Notes: a model not told the origin generated them from the sequence alone. A DNA stretch of 64,000 bases from CAYGDP01 sp964348665 (GCA_964348665.1 CAYGDP010000021.1:6058-70057), one strand, 5' to 3'. Positions 25,653 to 35,138 are shown, counted from the stretch's first letter. Program-made: numbers and translations.

Positions 25653-27322
25653 GTTTTGGCGCGTTCGCGGACGATTTTCAACCAGTCTTGTAACGGTTTG
25701 TGTGACGGATAGCGTTTCGCGGCGTCTTCGAAAAACTGCAATTTGCGCGGATATATTGGTAGCACTTCCTCCTGCGGATCTGGAGTGAGCGCCTCCTTCC
25801 ACATTTTTTCCGCTTGTTCTTGATCTCCGCCATCCATCAATCGCACGGCAAACTCGGCTTTCAGGGTTGCTGCTTTGGGGTGAAAGTGCAGGAAGTTTTC
25901 ATGTTTTCGAATCATGAATTCCAAGCCCGTCAGTGTATTGACAGGAATTTGCAATGGACCGGCGCAAACCAACACCGCAACAGCTACAACAATGCTGATT
26001 AATATCCAGGGTTGTAGGAGGGAGCGATGAAACGTCGTCAGGCTTTGGATGTCTCCCTGCCAGAGCGGCTCGATTCCGCGAACCAGCCCGTACGCAGCGA
26101 CAACAGAGATCATCGGCAAAGCCGGCAGGAGATAGCGAGCCCAGTTGAGGTGAAAAGTGATGAAGGTCTGCGCGCAGATCAAAGCGGCAGTCAGGAGTAA
26201 TAGCAACGGGAAACCCGCGCGATTGTCGCCGTCGTTGCGAGTGGATTCTCGAGCCAAGAGGACCGATCCCATCAGTGAGCCGACAAACGTCAGCGGCATA
26301 ACCAACCATTGCCAGAGGGATTGTCCTGGAAAGAATAAATGCTTTACAGCGAAGATAAACTGACGCCCCCAATCGCTAAACGCGTGTTCGAAGGAATACC
26401 GCCGTTGCATCGCAACCCATTCTAGCCGGTGCTGAAATATGCTGATAAAATTGTCGATTGGGTGCGGCCAAAGCGTTGGGTATAGCGCAACACAAAACAC
26501 CCACGCGCCGATGCCCACGCCAATTCCCGCGGCGATGAAGCATTGACGGCTTCTCACGGTTTTGCTCGTAACTGCTTTCACCGCGCAAATGGCAAGCCAG
26601 GTGATCCACGTCATTGCGGCATTGGCTTTGGTGAGGACGCCGAGCGCGAGGACGAGTGCCAGCAAGGAAAGCCATGCGATCAAGGTACCGGTTCCGCCCT
26701 CCATTGTTTCCAATTGTTTTGCCAAATGGAATTGCAGGAGCAAACCCGCACTGATCCAAGCCATAACTTGCGTGTCAGGCATGGCCAGCGAGCAATACTG
26801 TTGATATAGCGGATGCCAAGCCACGATCACCGCCGCGGTCATTCCGATGCCCGAGTTGATTTGAGCGCCAAGGAGGTAGATTAAGAATAGCGTAATCAAT
26901 CCGAATCCCAGCGAAACGGTTCGCAGCGTCTTCAAGGCCGCGGCCGGCGTGCGGCGGTTCAGTTCGTCCAAAAACGCTGGCCATCCATAGAGATCATAGG
27001 CATGAGCATCCCAGTACAGGCGGTTCTCCAGTGATGTCTCCACCAATCCTTGCGTCGCCAGCGCAGCCCCGAAAACCCATGGCACCAGGGGGCGATGGTC
27101 GTACGCATCGCGAGACTGCCAGTTGGGATGGAACCAGTCGCCGCGTTGAAAAGCGAGATGATAATAATACGAGCTGAACACCCATGTACTTTCGTCCACA
27201 TCTTGGATTGGCGCATCGAGATTATGGTTGAAGCGGATCCCGACAGGCAACCCGATGGCAAGAACAGCGACCAGCGTTAGCCATGGAGACCGCTTTGCCG
27301 CCGATTGATTGGATTGTGACAT
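25637..27322 (-). CDS. GT39-like polytopic glycosyltransferase
   Basis: 561 residues, about ten to twelve membrane helices between 10 and 450. Seen: the first periplasmic loop with an acidic pair (QDVDESTWVF), HRPLVPWVFGAAL, a large second loop, and a soluble C-terminal tail with a TPR-like pattern (ATLKAEFAVRLMDGGDQEQAEKMW). Acidic residues in the first loop are the catalytic base region of ArnT/PMT-type transferases that use lipid-linked sugars. It is a clear paralogue of the N-terminal two-thirds of the gene at 27535-30027, same strand, with a 212-base gap between them. Confidence 0.85.
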   Translation of the reverse strand: MSQSNQSAAKRSPWLTLVAVLAIGLPVGIRFNHNLDAPIQDVDESTWVFSSYYYHLAFQRGDWFHPNWQSRDAYDHRPLVPWVFGAALATQGLVETSLENRLYWDAHAYDLYGWPAFLDELNRRTPAAALKTLRTVSLGFGLITLFLIYLLGAQINSGIGMTAAVIVAWHPLYQQYCSLAMPDTQVMAWISAGLLLQFHLAKQLETMEGGTGTLIAWLSLLALVLALGVLTKANAAMTWITWLAICAVKAVTSKTVRSRQCFIAAGIGVGIGAWVFCVALYPTLWPHPIDNFISIFQHRLEWVAMQRRYSFEHAFSDWGRQFIFAVKHLFFPGQSLWQWLVMPLTFVGSLMGSVLLARESTRNDGDNRAGFPLLLLLTAALICAQTFITFHLNWARYLLPALPMISVVAAYGLVRGIEPLWQGDIQSLTTFHRSLLQPWILISIVVAVAVLVCAGPLQIPVNTLTGLEFMIRKHENFLHFHPKAATLKAEFAVRLMDGGDQEQAEKMWKEALTPDPQEEVLPIYPRKLQFFEDAAKRYPSHKPLQDWLKIVRERAKTYRPE

Positions 27323-27534
27323 GGAGCGTTACCGGCTTGCGCGGGGAAGGAATTTTATAGGAACAGCGGTCCGGATTATTGCCTGCGTGGCGGGCACTGG
27401 GTTGAATAGCGAACGGTCTCGATGTCTCTCGTAAATTACCGCAGCTCGATTCTGGATTGTAAGGTTGGGGGCGACCATGCTTGTACCATCGATGATTCTG
27501 TTGCGATTACTCGTTTTCAAGTGAGTACCCGAGT

Positions 27535-30027
27535 TCATGGGTTTCGAATTTTCTGAAATAAAGTACGCTCGGCCGCATTGAGTTGATCCGCGATAGGACG
27601 GGTCGAGTCATCGCGACTTTCCCGTCGCAAAATCCAACCGCTTGCCCTGGCTTCCAGCGCCCCTTGCAAGTCTTGATAGAAATCCGGCGCTACAGGCGCG
27701 TCTTCCGATGGTTTGATGTATGTCCGCTCAAAAATTACCGGTACGCGCCGAGTTGCGGTTTGTACCCATTGATTCAGTTGCGTCCCAGCCCGCTTCGACA
27801 GCACATATGGGACAGGCGGGCCTTGCACCGCAATAAAATCAAGTTGAGCTACATCGACATAATCTCGCAAGTCGTCCGACTTCATTTCGCCTTGGTGGGT
27901 TGCTGTGAGCGGTCGGTTGGGGTCTATTTTTTTGACGACATCTCGCAGTTGGCGGAGCTCGGAGATCGGAACGAAATGTGCGTCACGCAAATTCCGGCTT
28001 GGCGCCAGATCGATGTACCCATTGCGCATGGGTCGAAGGGCCGCAGCGAGGGAGACAAGAGCTTCCCGATGAAATCCTGGCTCGCTGAACCAGGCGCACT
28101 GGATCGACGTGCCAATGATGATACCGCGTTTTCCCGCTTCAGTGTGGCACAGGAGTAATCGCTCCAATTCGGCGGATTTGACTGTTCCATCCTGATTGAA
28201 TACGGCGCCGCGTATTGTGATTAAATTGCAGCCGAGCTCTTTGATTTCATCCAGCTTTGCCCGGACAACATCCCCCGTAGCCTGAAGCGCGTTGTCGTAC
28301 GAGATCCCCAACAGCGTGCGACGATGGCCGTTCAGATAAAAGCCGTCCCGGTACGCCATGAACTCCGCGCGGGACCGCGTATGTTCCAGCCATTTCGTTA
28401 TAAATGGAGATTGAGGATACCTCTCGGCGGCGATTTCAAAAAATCGGAGCCGGTCGGCAGTGACCAGCGGAAATTCCTCTAGAGGATCAGTGGCAAACAC
28501 ATCTTTCCAAGCGGATTCGGCCCGCTTGCTCTCTCCCGCATCCTCGTAAAGGACGGCCAGCGTCGCGCGAATTGTTTTGTTGTGCGGATGAAGACGGAGG
28601 GCAAGCTCAAACGATTGTATTTTTTTCTCCGTTTCGGTGAGTGAGTTGACCGGCGGCGCGAGCGGTCCTCGCGCCAGAAGCAGACAGATGGAAACGGCGG
28701 CAGCGACAATGATCCACTGACGGATCAATTTTCGATGCAGATTGGCTATCGTTTCGGTTTGAGTGTCGTCCCCAAGTGGTTTAAGACATTCCACAATGCC
28801 TCCTGCTGCTACCACGCCAAGAATGGGGAGCGATGGGAGGAGATACCGCGGCCAATTCATTGCAAACGTGACCGACGTGATCCCGCAGATAACAAAGAGA
28901 ATAGACAAGAAAGAAATCAAAGTTCCGCTTTCGTCTTCACTCGATTGTACCCGGTCGCCGAGCTTGCGCGCCCAGAGAAGAATCCCGATGATGACGGCAA
29001 TCAATTCCAAGGGAACCCGGATTTGTTGAAAGCACCAGCTCTGGTCAAAAAATAGGTGGCGAACAAAATAGGCGGCTTGCGTGCCCCAGTTTTCAAAAGC
29101 TTCCGGGGCGAAATATTGCCGTTGCAAGACTACCTCCGAAAGGCGAGTCGAAAACATCCGAAGCGGATTGTCGATTGGGTGTGGCCAAAATGTGGGGTTC
29201 AATGCGACCGCAAGGGTCCATGCTATCAGGATTGTTCCGATCCCCGAGAGCACAAAGCGCAGACGGGTTGCCATCGATGGATGTCGAATTGCATGGATGG
29301 CGCAAAGAATCCCCCAGAGGATTGCCGCCATTACTACGTTGATTTTTGTCAAGAATCCAAGCGCCAATGCGATAGCTAGCAGAAATAACCACGGAATAGT
29401 CTTGGTCGTAGAAAAATCGGGTCGCGCGAGGTGACGCACGAGATTTACTTGGATTGCCAGTGCTGCGGTGATCCAAAATAATGTTTGTGTGTCTGTCATC
29501 GCTTTGATGTTTGCGTCCTGGAAAAGGGGATGGATCCCCACAAAAAACGACGCCAGCAAAGCCGTTGGTCGTCCTAGGCTGTACGCCAGACAATACACTG
29601 CCACCAAGGTGAGTAATCCAAAGATAAAAGCGACCCGCCGCAAGATTCTCAAAGCTTCTTCCGTCGCGCGCACTGTCAGTTCCTCGCGAAATTCTGGATG
29701 GTAGAAGAGATCGTATCCGCGCTCCCGCCACCAATGCTGGTTTTCCAAGCTTGTTGCTACCAATCCTTTGCCCGACAACGCCGCTCCAAAGATCCATCGT
29801 GCCAGCGGGGGATGGTCATACGATTCCGGGTCTTGCCAGTCCCGATGCCGAAATTCATGCAATTGAAACGCGAGATGATAATGGTACGTCTTGAACACCC
29901 AGGCTGCCTCATCTTCATCGCGAAGCGGTCCCGGGGCATTTCGAAGAAAAAATAACGTCAGCGGTATCGTTACCAGCGCGAGGCAAACCAGATCAATCAA
30001 TCTCTCTTGATAAAAATCCTTTGGCAT
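27535..30027 (-). CDS. GT39-like transferase fused to TIM-barrel (glycosidase-like) domain
   Basis: 830 residues. Residues 1-510 parallel the 25637 gene: first loop RDEDEAAWVFKTYHYHLAFQ (quoted in part), YDHPPLARWIFGAAL, ten or more helices. A TPR-like stretch follows (540-600), then an extra domain from about 610 to 830 with strands and helices of a TIM barrel: ELGCNLITIRG, GYIDLAPSRN, ITATHQGE-like segment (TATHQGEMKSDD), LDFIAVQGP, VIFERTYI. The pattern resembles clan A glycosidase barrels, but catalytic acids cannot be named. The ATG at 30027 is preferred as it gives the paralogue's N-terminus. Confidence 0.82.
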   Translation of the reverse strand: MPKDFYQERLIDLVCLALVTIPLTLFFLRNAPGPLRDEDEAAWVFKTYHYHLAFQLHEFRHRDWQDPESYDHPPLARWIFGAALSGKGLVATSLENQHWWRERGYDLFYHPEFREELTVRATEEALRILRRVAFIFGLLTLVAVYCLAYSLGRPTALLASFFVGIHPLFQDANIKAMTDTQTLFWITAALAIQVNLVRHLARPDFSTTKTIPWLFLLAIALALGFLTKINVVMAAILWGILCAIHAIRHPSMATRLRFVLSGIGTILIAWTLAVALNPTFWPHPIDNPLRMFSTRLSEVVLQRQYFAPEAFENWGTQAAYFVRHLFFDQSWCFQQIRVPLELIAVIIGILLWARKLGDRVQSSEDESGTLISFLSILFVICGITSVTFAMNWPRYLLPSLPILGVVAAGGIVECLKPLGDDTQTETIANLHRKLIRQWIIVAAAVSICLLLARGPLAPPVNSLTETEKKIQSFELALRLHPHNKTIRATLAVLYEDAGESKRAESAWKDVFATDPLEEFPLVTADRLRFFEIAAERYPQSPFITKWLEHTRSRAEFMAYRDGFYLNGHRRTLLGISYDNALQATGDVVRAKLDEIKELGCNLITIRGAVFNQDGTVKSAELERLLLCHTEAGKRGIIIGTSIQCAWFSEPGFHREALVSLAAALRPMRNGYIDLAPSRNLRDAHFVPISELRQLRDVVKKIDPNRPLTATHQGEMKSDDLRDYVDVAQLDFIAVQGPPVPYVLSKRAGTQLNQWVQTATRRVPVIFERTYIKPSEDAPVAPDFYQDLQGALEARASGWILRRESRDDSTRPIADQLNAAERTLFQKIRNP

Positions 30028-30474
30028 AGTTGTTAGAACATCCCCCCGATGTTTTCCCGCAAAAAACGATCGCGCCGCCCAACGGAGCAGAAGTTCGCAA
30101 AATGATTGCGTTCGACCGCAGGCTCTAAATCTTGGTTCACAGCCGCAAAGTATAAGGTCGTACCCAGTCAGGGTCAAGTTGCATGCTCTCAATCTAAATC
30201 CTAGCTTAGGGGGCAACTCTTGACACTTGGCATTTTTAGTGGTCGCCGCCGATCCCCAGAAGTTAGAACGGCCTTCTGGCCGCTATTCATGGAACGAATT
30301 ACCGACTTAACAGACTTGTGTGGGGGAGAATCCATATTTTTGGGGTGCGCCCGCAGCGCGCAATCGGTGGTTGACACGTTTCCATTGGAGTGTCAAATTT
30401 GCCGCGTGGATATTACGAAAAAAACGCAGTCGAATATAGGGTTGGCTCCCGCGAGCTTGTAAGGAAAAATCATA
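30028..30474. other. Divergent intergenic region
   Basis: About 450 bases between two divergent genes without a plausible ORF. Contains the TTGACAC/GTGTCAA inverted repeat near 30371-30396; nothing else recognised. Confidence 0.5.
30371..30396 (+). promoter_or_regulatory. Candidate operator/promoter of amidohydrolase gene
   Basis: Perfect 7-bp inverted repeat TTGACAC...GTGTCAA with a 12-base centre. TTGACA could also be a -35 with CAAATT 17 bases on as a weak -10. A regulator binding site covering the promoter is inferred. Confidence 0.4.
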
Positions 30475-31602
30475 ATGCAATGGCTCCTGCAGACCCAAAT
30501 GCGATTGGGAATGATTCTATTGGTGGCTTCAGCAGCAGTAGCGCAGGAGCCGAAGTGTTACATTGATGTGCATATCCATCTTCGTGGAACGACAACGAGC
30601 GGCATCTTGGGAGACACCGGCGGCCAGCCAAATCGCCAGGGCGGTTCCCCAGGAAAGACAAGGCAGACTCAACAGAAAAATTTGGAGGTGGCGGCGGGTA
30701 ACTTGATTAAGAAAATGGATGCGTACGGAGTTCAGCAAGCGCTGGTCGTCGTGGTGCCAGGACCGGTTTCCAACGAACAGGAAGAGATGTCCCTTCGTCA
30801 AGCAGTACTGAAACACACAGATCGACTGAAGTTGATGGCTGGTGGCGCGACCCTTAGCCCTTTCCTCCAAGATATAAAACCCGAGAATGTCACCGCGGAT
30901 CATCGCGCGCGTTTCCGCCAAATCGCCACGCAACTCCTGCGAGACGGCGCTGTTGGATTTGGCGAGATGTTATCGTACCACCTTTCGATGGCGGATCATC
31001 ATTCCTTTCAGTTCGCGCCGCCAGATCATCCTTTGTTTCTGCTATTGGCTGATATCGCAGCCGAACACAATGTTGCCATAGATCTGCACATGGAGGCGAT
31101 CGTGAATCGCCGGTCCATGCCCGAAAATCTTCAACGCGCGTCCAAGAAGAACCCAAAAACTCTTGAGCCGACCATCCCCGCGTTCGAGCGGTTGTTAGGA
31201 CATAATCCGAAAGCAAGAATCGTCTGGCAACATATCGGATGGGACAATACCGGTGATATGACACCTGAACTCCTTGACCGCCTGCTTGCATCCCATCCGA
31301 ATCTTTACGTTGCCCTGCGCATTGAGAATCGCACCCAGCAAGTTGGGGCTGGGCCAAGGATGCCGAATCGTTTGGTGGATGAGAATGGCAAACTGAAGCC
31401 GGACTGGTTGGCATTGATCGGCAAGTTTGCTGACCGGGTGACGATCGGGGCGGACGAGTTCTTTTTTCCTGTTGAATCGAAGGGATCGGATCGACCGAAC
31501 CAATCTTTCGAAGCGACTTGGTCGTTGCTGGATCAGGTCACACCGGAACTGGCTCAGAAAATTGGTCGCGACAATGCACGGCGGATCTATCGCCTGAAAT
31601 GA
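30475..31602 (+). CDS. Secreted amidohydrolase-family metal-dependent hydrolase
   Basis: 375 residues. Signal peptide (RLGMILLVASAAVAQ, cut near 24), then the metal-binding DVHIH motif directly at the start of the mature protein, a TIM barrel with VAIDLHMEA and VWQHIGWDNTG (His ligands), and TIGADEFFFP supplying the late Asp. These fit the amidohydrolase_2 (COG2159) family; substrate unknown, and the early export is less usual for the family. AAGGAA precedes the ATG by seven bases. Ends 257 bases before the next gene. Confidence 0.85.
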   Translation: MQWLLQTQMRLGMILLVASAAVAQEPKCYIDVHIHLRGTTTSGILGDTGGQPNRQGGSPGKTRQTQQKNLEVAAGNLIKKMDAYGVQQALVVVVPGPVSNEQEEMSLRQAVLKHTDRLKLMAGGATLSPFLQDIKPENVTADHRARFRQIATQLLRDGAVGFGEMLSYHLSMADHHSFQFAPPDHPLFLLLADIAAEHNVAIDLHMEAIVNRRSMPENLQRASKKNPKTLEPTIPAFERLLGHNPKARIVWQHIGWDNTGDMTPELLDRLLASHPNLYVALRIENRTQQVGAGPRMPNRLVDENGKLKPDWLALIGKFADRVTIGADEFFFPVESKGSDRPNQSFEATWSLLDQVTPELAQKIGRDNARRIYRLK

Positions 31603-31751
31603 TCGGACCCTGTGCGGTAGCCAACAATCGAGTGCTGCGGCTGTCAGGACGGCGCCAAGTTCCATCAAGGTAAGTTTTAACCACTTGCCACGTTTCACAT
31701 GACGATTTCACGCGAAAAGTTTGGACTTGTTGACAAATTCTTCAATCGGTA

Positions 31752-31770
31752 TAACACTTTCCGAGTGTTA
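31752..31770 (+). promoter_or_regulatory. Palindromic operator overlapping a -10 element
   Basis: TAACACT-TTCCG-AGTGTTA, a perfect 7-bp inverted repeat, overlaps TATAAC at 31750-31755. Upstream TTGTTG with a 17-base spacer could be the -35. It lies about 90 bases before the Gfo/Idh start, a good place for a repressor. Confidence 0.5.
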
Positions 31771-31859
31771 GATACGGTCAACAGCAAGTTCGACTGGTGC
31801 CGGGAACGGTTTCTGGAACTTTTTTATCCTCACAGTTTCCTCTACGAATCGGAGGGCCA

Positions 31860-33155
31860 ATGATGACGAACACACCAACAACGCGTCGTAGATTTCTGGA
31901 AAATTCGTCGGCAGCAGTGGTAGGTTCGCTCGCCACATTGGCGTTGCCGCAGGCTGGCCACGCCGCAGGCCGCGATCTGCTGAAGGTGGGACTGATTGGT
32001 TGTGGTGGCCGTGGCAGCGGCGCGGCGGTCAATGCGCTGAAGGCCGACGCAAATGTCAAGCTGTGGGCCATGGCCGACGCTTTTGACGACCGTTTGCAAG
32101 GCAGCCTGAAAAATCTTGAGAAGGCGGAAGAGCTGGCTGGAAAGTTGGACGTGCCGCCGGAGCGCCGGTTCGTTGGCTTCGAAGCATATCGCGAGGTGAT
32201 TGCCTGTTGCGATATCGTGCTGCTGTGTACTCCGCCGCACTTCCGACCGATACACCTCGAGGCCGCTGTGAACGCTGGCAAGCATGTTTTCGCGGAGAAA
32301 CCGTGTGCCGTGGATGCTCCCGGTGTGCGCCGAGTGCTTGCTTCTTGCGTTCTGGCAAAGCAGAAGGGCCTGTCCATCGTCTCGGGTCTTTGCCTGCGTT
32401 ACGACAACGGGCATCGCGAAACGATCCGACGCATTCACAACGGTGCAGTGGGCAAAATCCACACGCTCCAGGCCAACGACTACCGCGGAGGCCTCTGGGT
32501 TAAGCCGCGCCAGCCCGGTTGGTCTGACATGACTTGGCAGATGCGAAACTGGTACTACTTCACTTGGCTGTCGGGTGATTTCAATGTCGAACAGCATGTC
32601 CACCTCCTCGATGTCTGCGCTTGGGCGATGAAGGATGAGTACCCCGTGAAGGCCATTGGCATGGGTGGCCGGGCGGTCCGCACCGCGCCGGAGTTTGGCC
32701 ACATCTTCGACCACTTCTCAGTCACCTACGAGTGGGCGAATGGAGTCAAGCTATTCGCCAATTGCCGCCAGCAATCGGGCTGCAAGGACGACATCAGTGG
32801 ACACGTCATCGGCAGCAAGGGACGTGCCCAACTCGCGGAACGCAAGCGCGGCAATGTTATCAAATCGGACTCAGGCGAATGGGTCTATAGCGGCCCAGAA
32901 AATCTCCTCTACCAGCAAGAGCACGACGAACTCTTCGCCGGCATTCGCTCGGGCAAACCGATCAACAACGGTGAGTACATGGCCAAGAGCACTTTGCTGG
33001 CGATCATGGGTCGGATGGCTGCCTACACAGGAAAAGAAGTGACATGGGACATGGCTTTGAATTCGCAGGAAGACTTGTCGCCCCCCCGTTATGATTGGGA
33101 TGTGGCGTTGCCCATGCCACCCGTCGCGACGCCGGGAATTACAAAGTTCATCTAA
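31860..33155 (+). CDS. Tat-exported Gfo/Idh/MocA-family oxidoreductase
   Basis: 431 residues. Seen: twin-arginine signal TRRRFLENSSAAVVGSLATL, Rossmann motif GLIGCGGRGSGAA, the catalytic EKP in HVFAEKPCAV, and a C-terminal domain with YDNGHRETIRRIHNGAVG, typical of the subgroup found in PVC bacteria. Exported folded with bound NAD(P), as in glucose-fructose oxidoreductase. GGAGGG precedes the ATG at 31860; ATG at 31863 is also possible. Probably acts on sugars outside the inner membrane; the palindrome at 31752 suggests substrate-dependent repression. Confidence 0.92.
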   Translation: MMTNTPTTRRRFLENSSAAVVGSLATLALPQAGHAAGRDLLKVGLIGCGGRGSGAAVNALKADANVKLWAMADAFDDRLQGSLKNLEKAEELAGKLDVPPERRFVGFEAYREVIACCDIVLLCTPPHFRPIHLEAAVNAGKHVFAEKPCAVDAPGVRRVLASCVLAKQKGLSIVSGLCLRYDNGHRETIRRIHNGAVGKIHTLQANDYRGGLWVKPRQPGWSDMTWQMRNWYYFTWLSGDFNVEQHVHLLDVCAWAMKDEYPVKAIGMGGRAVRTAPEFGHIFDHFSVTYEWANGVKLFANCRQQSGCKDDISGHVIGSKGRAQLAERKRGNVIKSDSGEWVYSGPENLLYQQEHDELFAGIRSGKPINNGEYMAKSTLLAIMGRMAAYTGKEVTWDMALNSQEDLSPPRYDWDVALPMPPVATPGITKFI

Positions 33156-33261
33156 GGGCGATCCAGACTTAGTTTGGTTAATGCGACCTGATCGAGTTCG
33201 ACGAACTGGGTTCGTGTGACGATCAAGTTATTACAGTTGCCTCGATAGATGAACTGGGTGG

Positions 33262-34230
33262 TTAGCCCAGCACCTCCGGATTCATCCGGACGTAATGAAA
33301 CAAATACTGCTGCGCGTATCCAGCGAAGGGGCCGAAATAGCTTTTCCGAAACTCGTCCAGTCGCTTTCGTGTAACTTTCCTCTTGCCGCGAAAATATAAT
33401 TGCCGTAAAGCGCGCTCGATCCAGACATCCATCGGAAAAGCTTCCTGTTTGCCGCAACCAAAAAGCAAAACGCAGTCGGCGATTTTTGGGCCGACACCGG
33501 GGAGTTGCAGAAGAGCTTGGTGAGCGTCGGCATATGGGAGCGTGTGGAGTGTTTCCAATTTCAATTGGCCGGATGAAATAATCTTTGCGGTTTCCCAGAG
33601 ATATTCGGCGCGGAACCCGGCTTTGCACGCGCGCAGATGTTTTGAACTGCTTTCACCAACGGCAGCGGCAGAGGGGAAAGTGAAATTCAATTCAGGCATT
33701 GTAGGCCGCGCGACCCCGCACGGCGTATTTGGGATGAAGGGAAAAACGGATTCGTCGGCAGAGGGAAGGTGGCCTGCAATGATTGGCGTCCCGAGAGTTT
33801 TGCAAATTGCCGCGACGATCTGCTGGATGTGTCCGATTCGTTTCGTTGATGATAAGATGAACGACGCTAATGTCTCCCACGGATCTTGCCGCAGCAGACG
33901 CAGGCCAAAATATTTCCGCACGGCAGCCCGCAAGTGTGGGTCGTTAGGAAACGTTTTCACGATCTCTGACAGAGAGGCATCGAGCTGAAAGTAGCGGCGC
34001 AGCAGGGCTAGGTCGTCGGCGGGTGGGGACGTTTGGGTGTAAAAACAATTGTTCTCCTGCCAGACGCGGACGAGTTTATCGTCGAGGACACCGACCCAGC
34101 GGCCATCCGTGCCTGCCTTGAGCGATGTCGAAGGGTCGCGTGTCCAACGGAAGGCCTGGCCACAGCCAAGTGTGAGATCAAGGTTTAAGTCAATGTCACG
34201 ACCTATTAAGAACGTGGAGCCTGTGGTCAT
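33262..34230 (-). CDS. 8-oxoguanine DNA glycosylase (OGG1/AlkA-type)
   Basis: 322-residue HhH-GPD base-excision enzyme. Seen: GQAFRW near residue 24, helix-hairpin-helix LPGVGPKIADCVLLFG with the catalytic Lys, and the catalytic Asp in FPMDVWIERAL, plus LRACKAGFRAEYLW. Two segments look foreign: RDPSTSLKAGT near residue 31 and a stretch of about 30 residues before the FTFPSAAAV segment; both are in frame and lie in loops (see findings). Removal of oxidised purines is the likely role. Start at 34230 gives the family N-terminus. Confidence 0.9.
   Translation of the reverse strand: MTTGSTFLIGRDIDLNLDLTLGCGQAFRWTRDPSTSLKAGTDGRWVGVLDDKLVRVWQENNCFYTQTSPPADDLALLRRYFQLDASLSEIVKTFPNDPHLRAAVRKYFGLRLLRQDPWETLASFILSSTKRIGHIQQIVAAICKTLGTPIIAGHLPSADESVFPFIPNTPCGVARPTMPELNFTFPSAAAVGESSSKHLRACKAGFRAEYLWETAKIISSGQLKLETLHTLPYADAHQALLQLPGVGPKIADCVLLFGCGKQEAFPMDVWIERALRQLYFRGKRKVTRKRLDEFRKSYFGPFAGYAQQYLFHYVRMNPEVLG
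34109..34137. repeat. Short repeat inside OGG-type gene
   Basis: Encodes DPSTSLKAGT on the minus strand. CCTTCGACATCGCTCAAGG, on the minus strand, resembles a repeat I associate with intergenic sites in many bacteria; from memory, not from a search. Confidence 0.5.
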
Positions 34231-34259
34231 GAGGGAATCTGTACCAGTAAAGCTCAGGG

Positions 34260-34345
34260 AGTTAAATAGTTGAATAGTTGAATGCTTGAATGGTTTAATG
34301 GGGAATAATTATCATTTACCGATTTACCGATTCAACAATTCGACG
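34260..34345. repeat. AT-rich GTTGAAT/TTTACCGA repeats before tatD
   Basis: Tandem-like GTTAAATA, GTTGAATA, GTTGAATG, CTTGAATG, GTTTAATG, followed by two ATTTACCG copies. Related to the junction repeats at 9671, 35139 and 37801. Confidence 0.55.
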
Positions 34346-34351
34346 ACTCAC

Positions 34352-35128
34352 ATGAACCTCGAACTCGTTGATACGCACGCGCATCTCGGTTATCCCGAGT
34401 TTGCCGAGGAACTTCCCGAGATCGTGAAACGCGCCGCTGACGCGGGCGTGACGCGGATCATCACCATCGGCGTGGATTTGGCGCGCAGCGAGCAGGCAAT
34501 CGCGCTCGCGGAACGATTCGAGGGCGTCTATGCGGCGGTAGGCGTGCATCCGACGGAAGCAGAGCAGGCGCCCAGAGATGTCACGGACGCCCTTCGAAAG
34601 CTGGCTGCTCATCCGAAGGTGGTTGCCATTGGAGAGACTGGCTATGACTTTCATCATGCGCCTGTTAATAAGGAAAGACAGAAGGAAGTCTTTCGACAAC
34701 ACCTTACTGTCGCTGCAGAACGGAATCTGGCTGTGATCATCCATCAGCGCGACGCGTTCACGGAGGCTCTGACTGAGCTGAAATCGTTTTCGAAACCGTT
34801 GCGCGGGGTGTTTCACTGTTTCGGTGGTGCCATGCAGGAGGCACAGGCGGTTGTGAATTTTGGATTTCATATTTCCTTTACCGGCATCCTGACGTTCAAG
34901 AACGCGGAGAACGTCCGCGCCGTGGCGCGGGCGATTCCATTGGAAAAAATCATGGTGGAGACCGATTGTCCATATCTGGCACCGCATCCGCATCGCGGCA
35001 AACGGTGCGAACCGGCCCACACCCGTTTGACAGCGGAGAAGCTGGCGGAAGCGAAAAGCGTGTTGCTCGAAGAAATCGCGCGAGTGACGACGGCGAATGC
35101 CGCGAGTCTGTTTGGTCTCGGTCGTTGA
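34352..35128 (+). CDS. TatD-family metal-dependent DNase/hydrolase
   Basis: 258 residues. Seen: metal ligands DTHAHL at the N-terminus, Glu in IGETGYDFH, His in VIIHQRDA, HCFGG, and Asp in ETDCPYLAPHPHRG, the complete TatD set on a TIM barrel. Family members are Mg-dependent 3'-5' DNases with roles in DNA repair or apoptosis-like processes. The ATG at 34352 starts the conserved domain at once; upstream in-frame codons are AT-rich repeat. No ribosome site is evident. Confidence 0.93.
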   Translation: MNLELVDTHAHLGYPEFAEELPEIVKRAADAGVTRIITIGVDLARSEQAIALAERFEGVYAAVGVHPTEAEQAPRDVTDALRKLAAHPKVVAIGETGYDFHHAPVNKERQKEVFRQHLTVAAERNLAVIIHQRDAFTEALTELKSFSKPLRGVFHCFGGAMQEAQAVVNFGFHISFTGILTFKNAENVRAVARAIPLEKIMVETDCPYLAPHPHRGKRCEPAHTRLTAEKLAEAKSVLLEEIARVTTANAASLFGLGR

Positions 35129-35138
35129 TTCGTTTAAT

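Noticed and set aside
29093..29797. 234-residue minus-strand ORF in another frame of the GT39 fusion
   Set aside because: Shadow of the GT39-like gene on the same strand; no domain.
31603..31751. Short minus-strand ORF near 31698
   Set aside because: Overlaps the amidohydrolase 3' end and has no support; the gap appears to be only regulatory.
33156..33628. Minus-strand ORF ending in VELDQVALTKLSLDRP
   Set aside because: Mostly a shadow of the OGG-type gene; its last 35 residues look protein-like but are too short to call. Could be a gene remnant.
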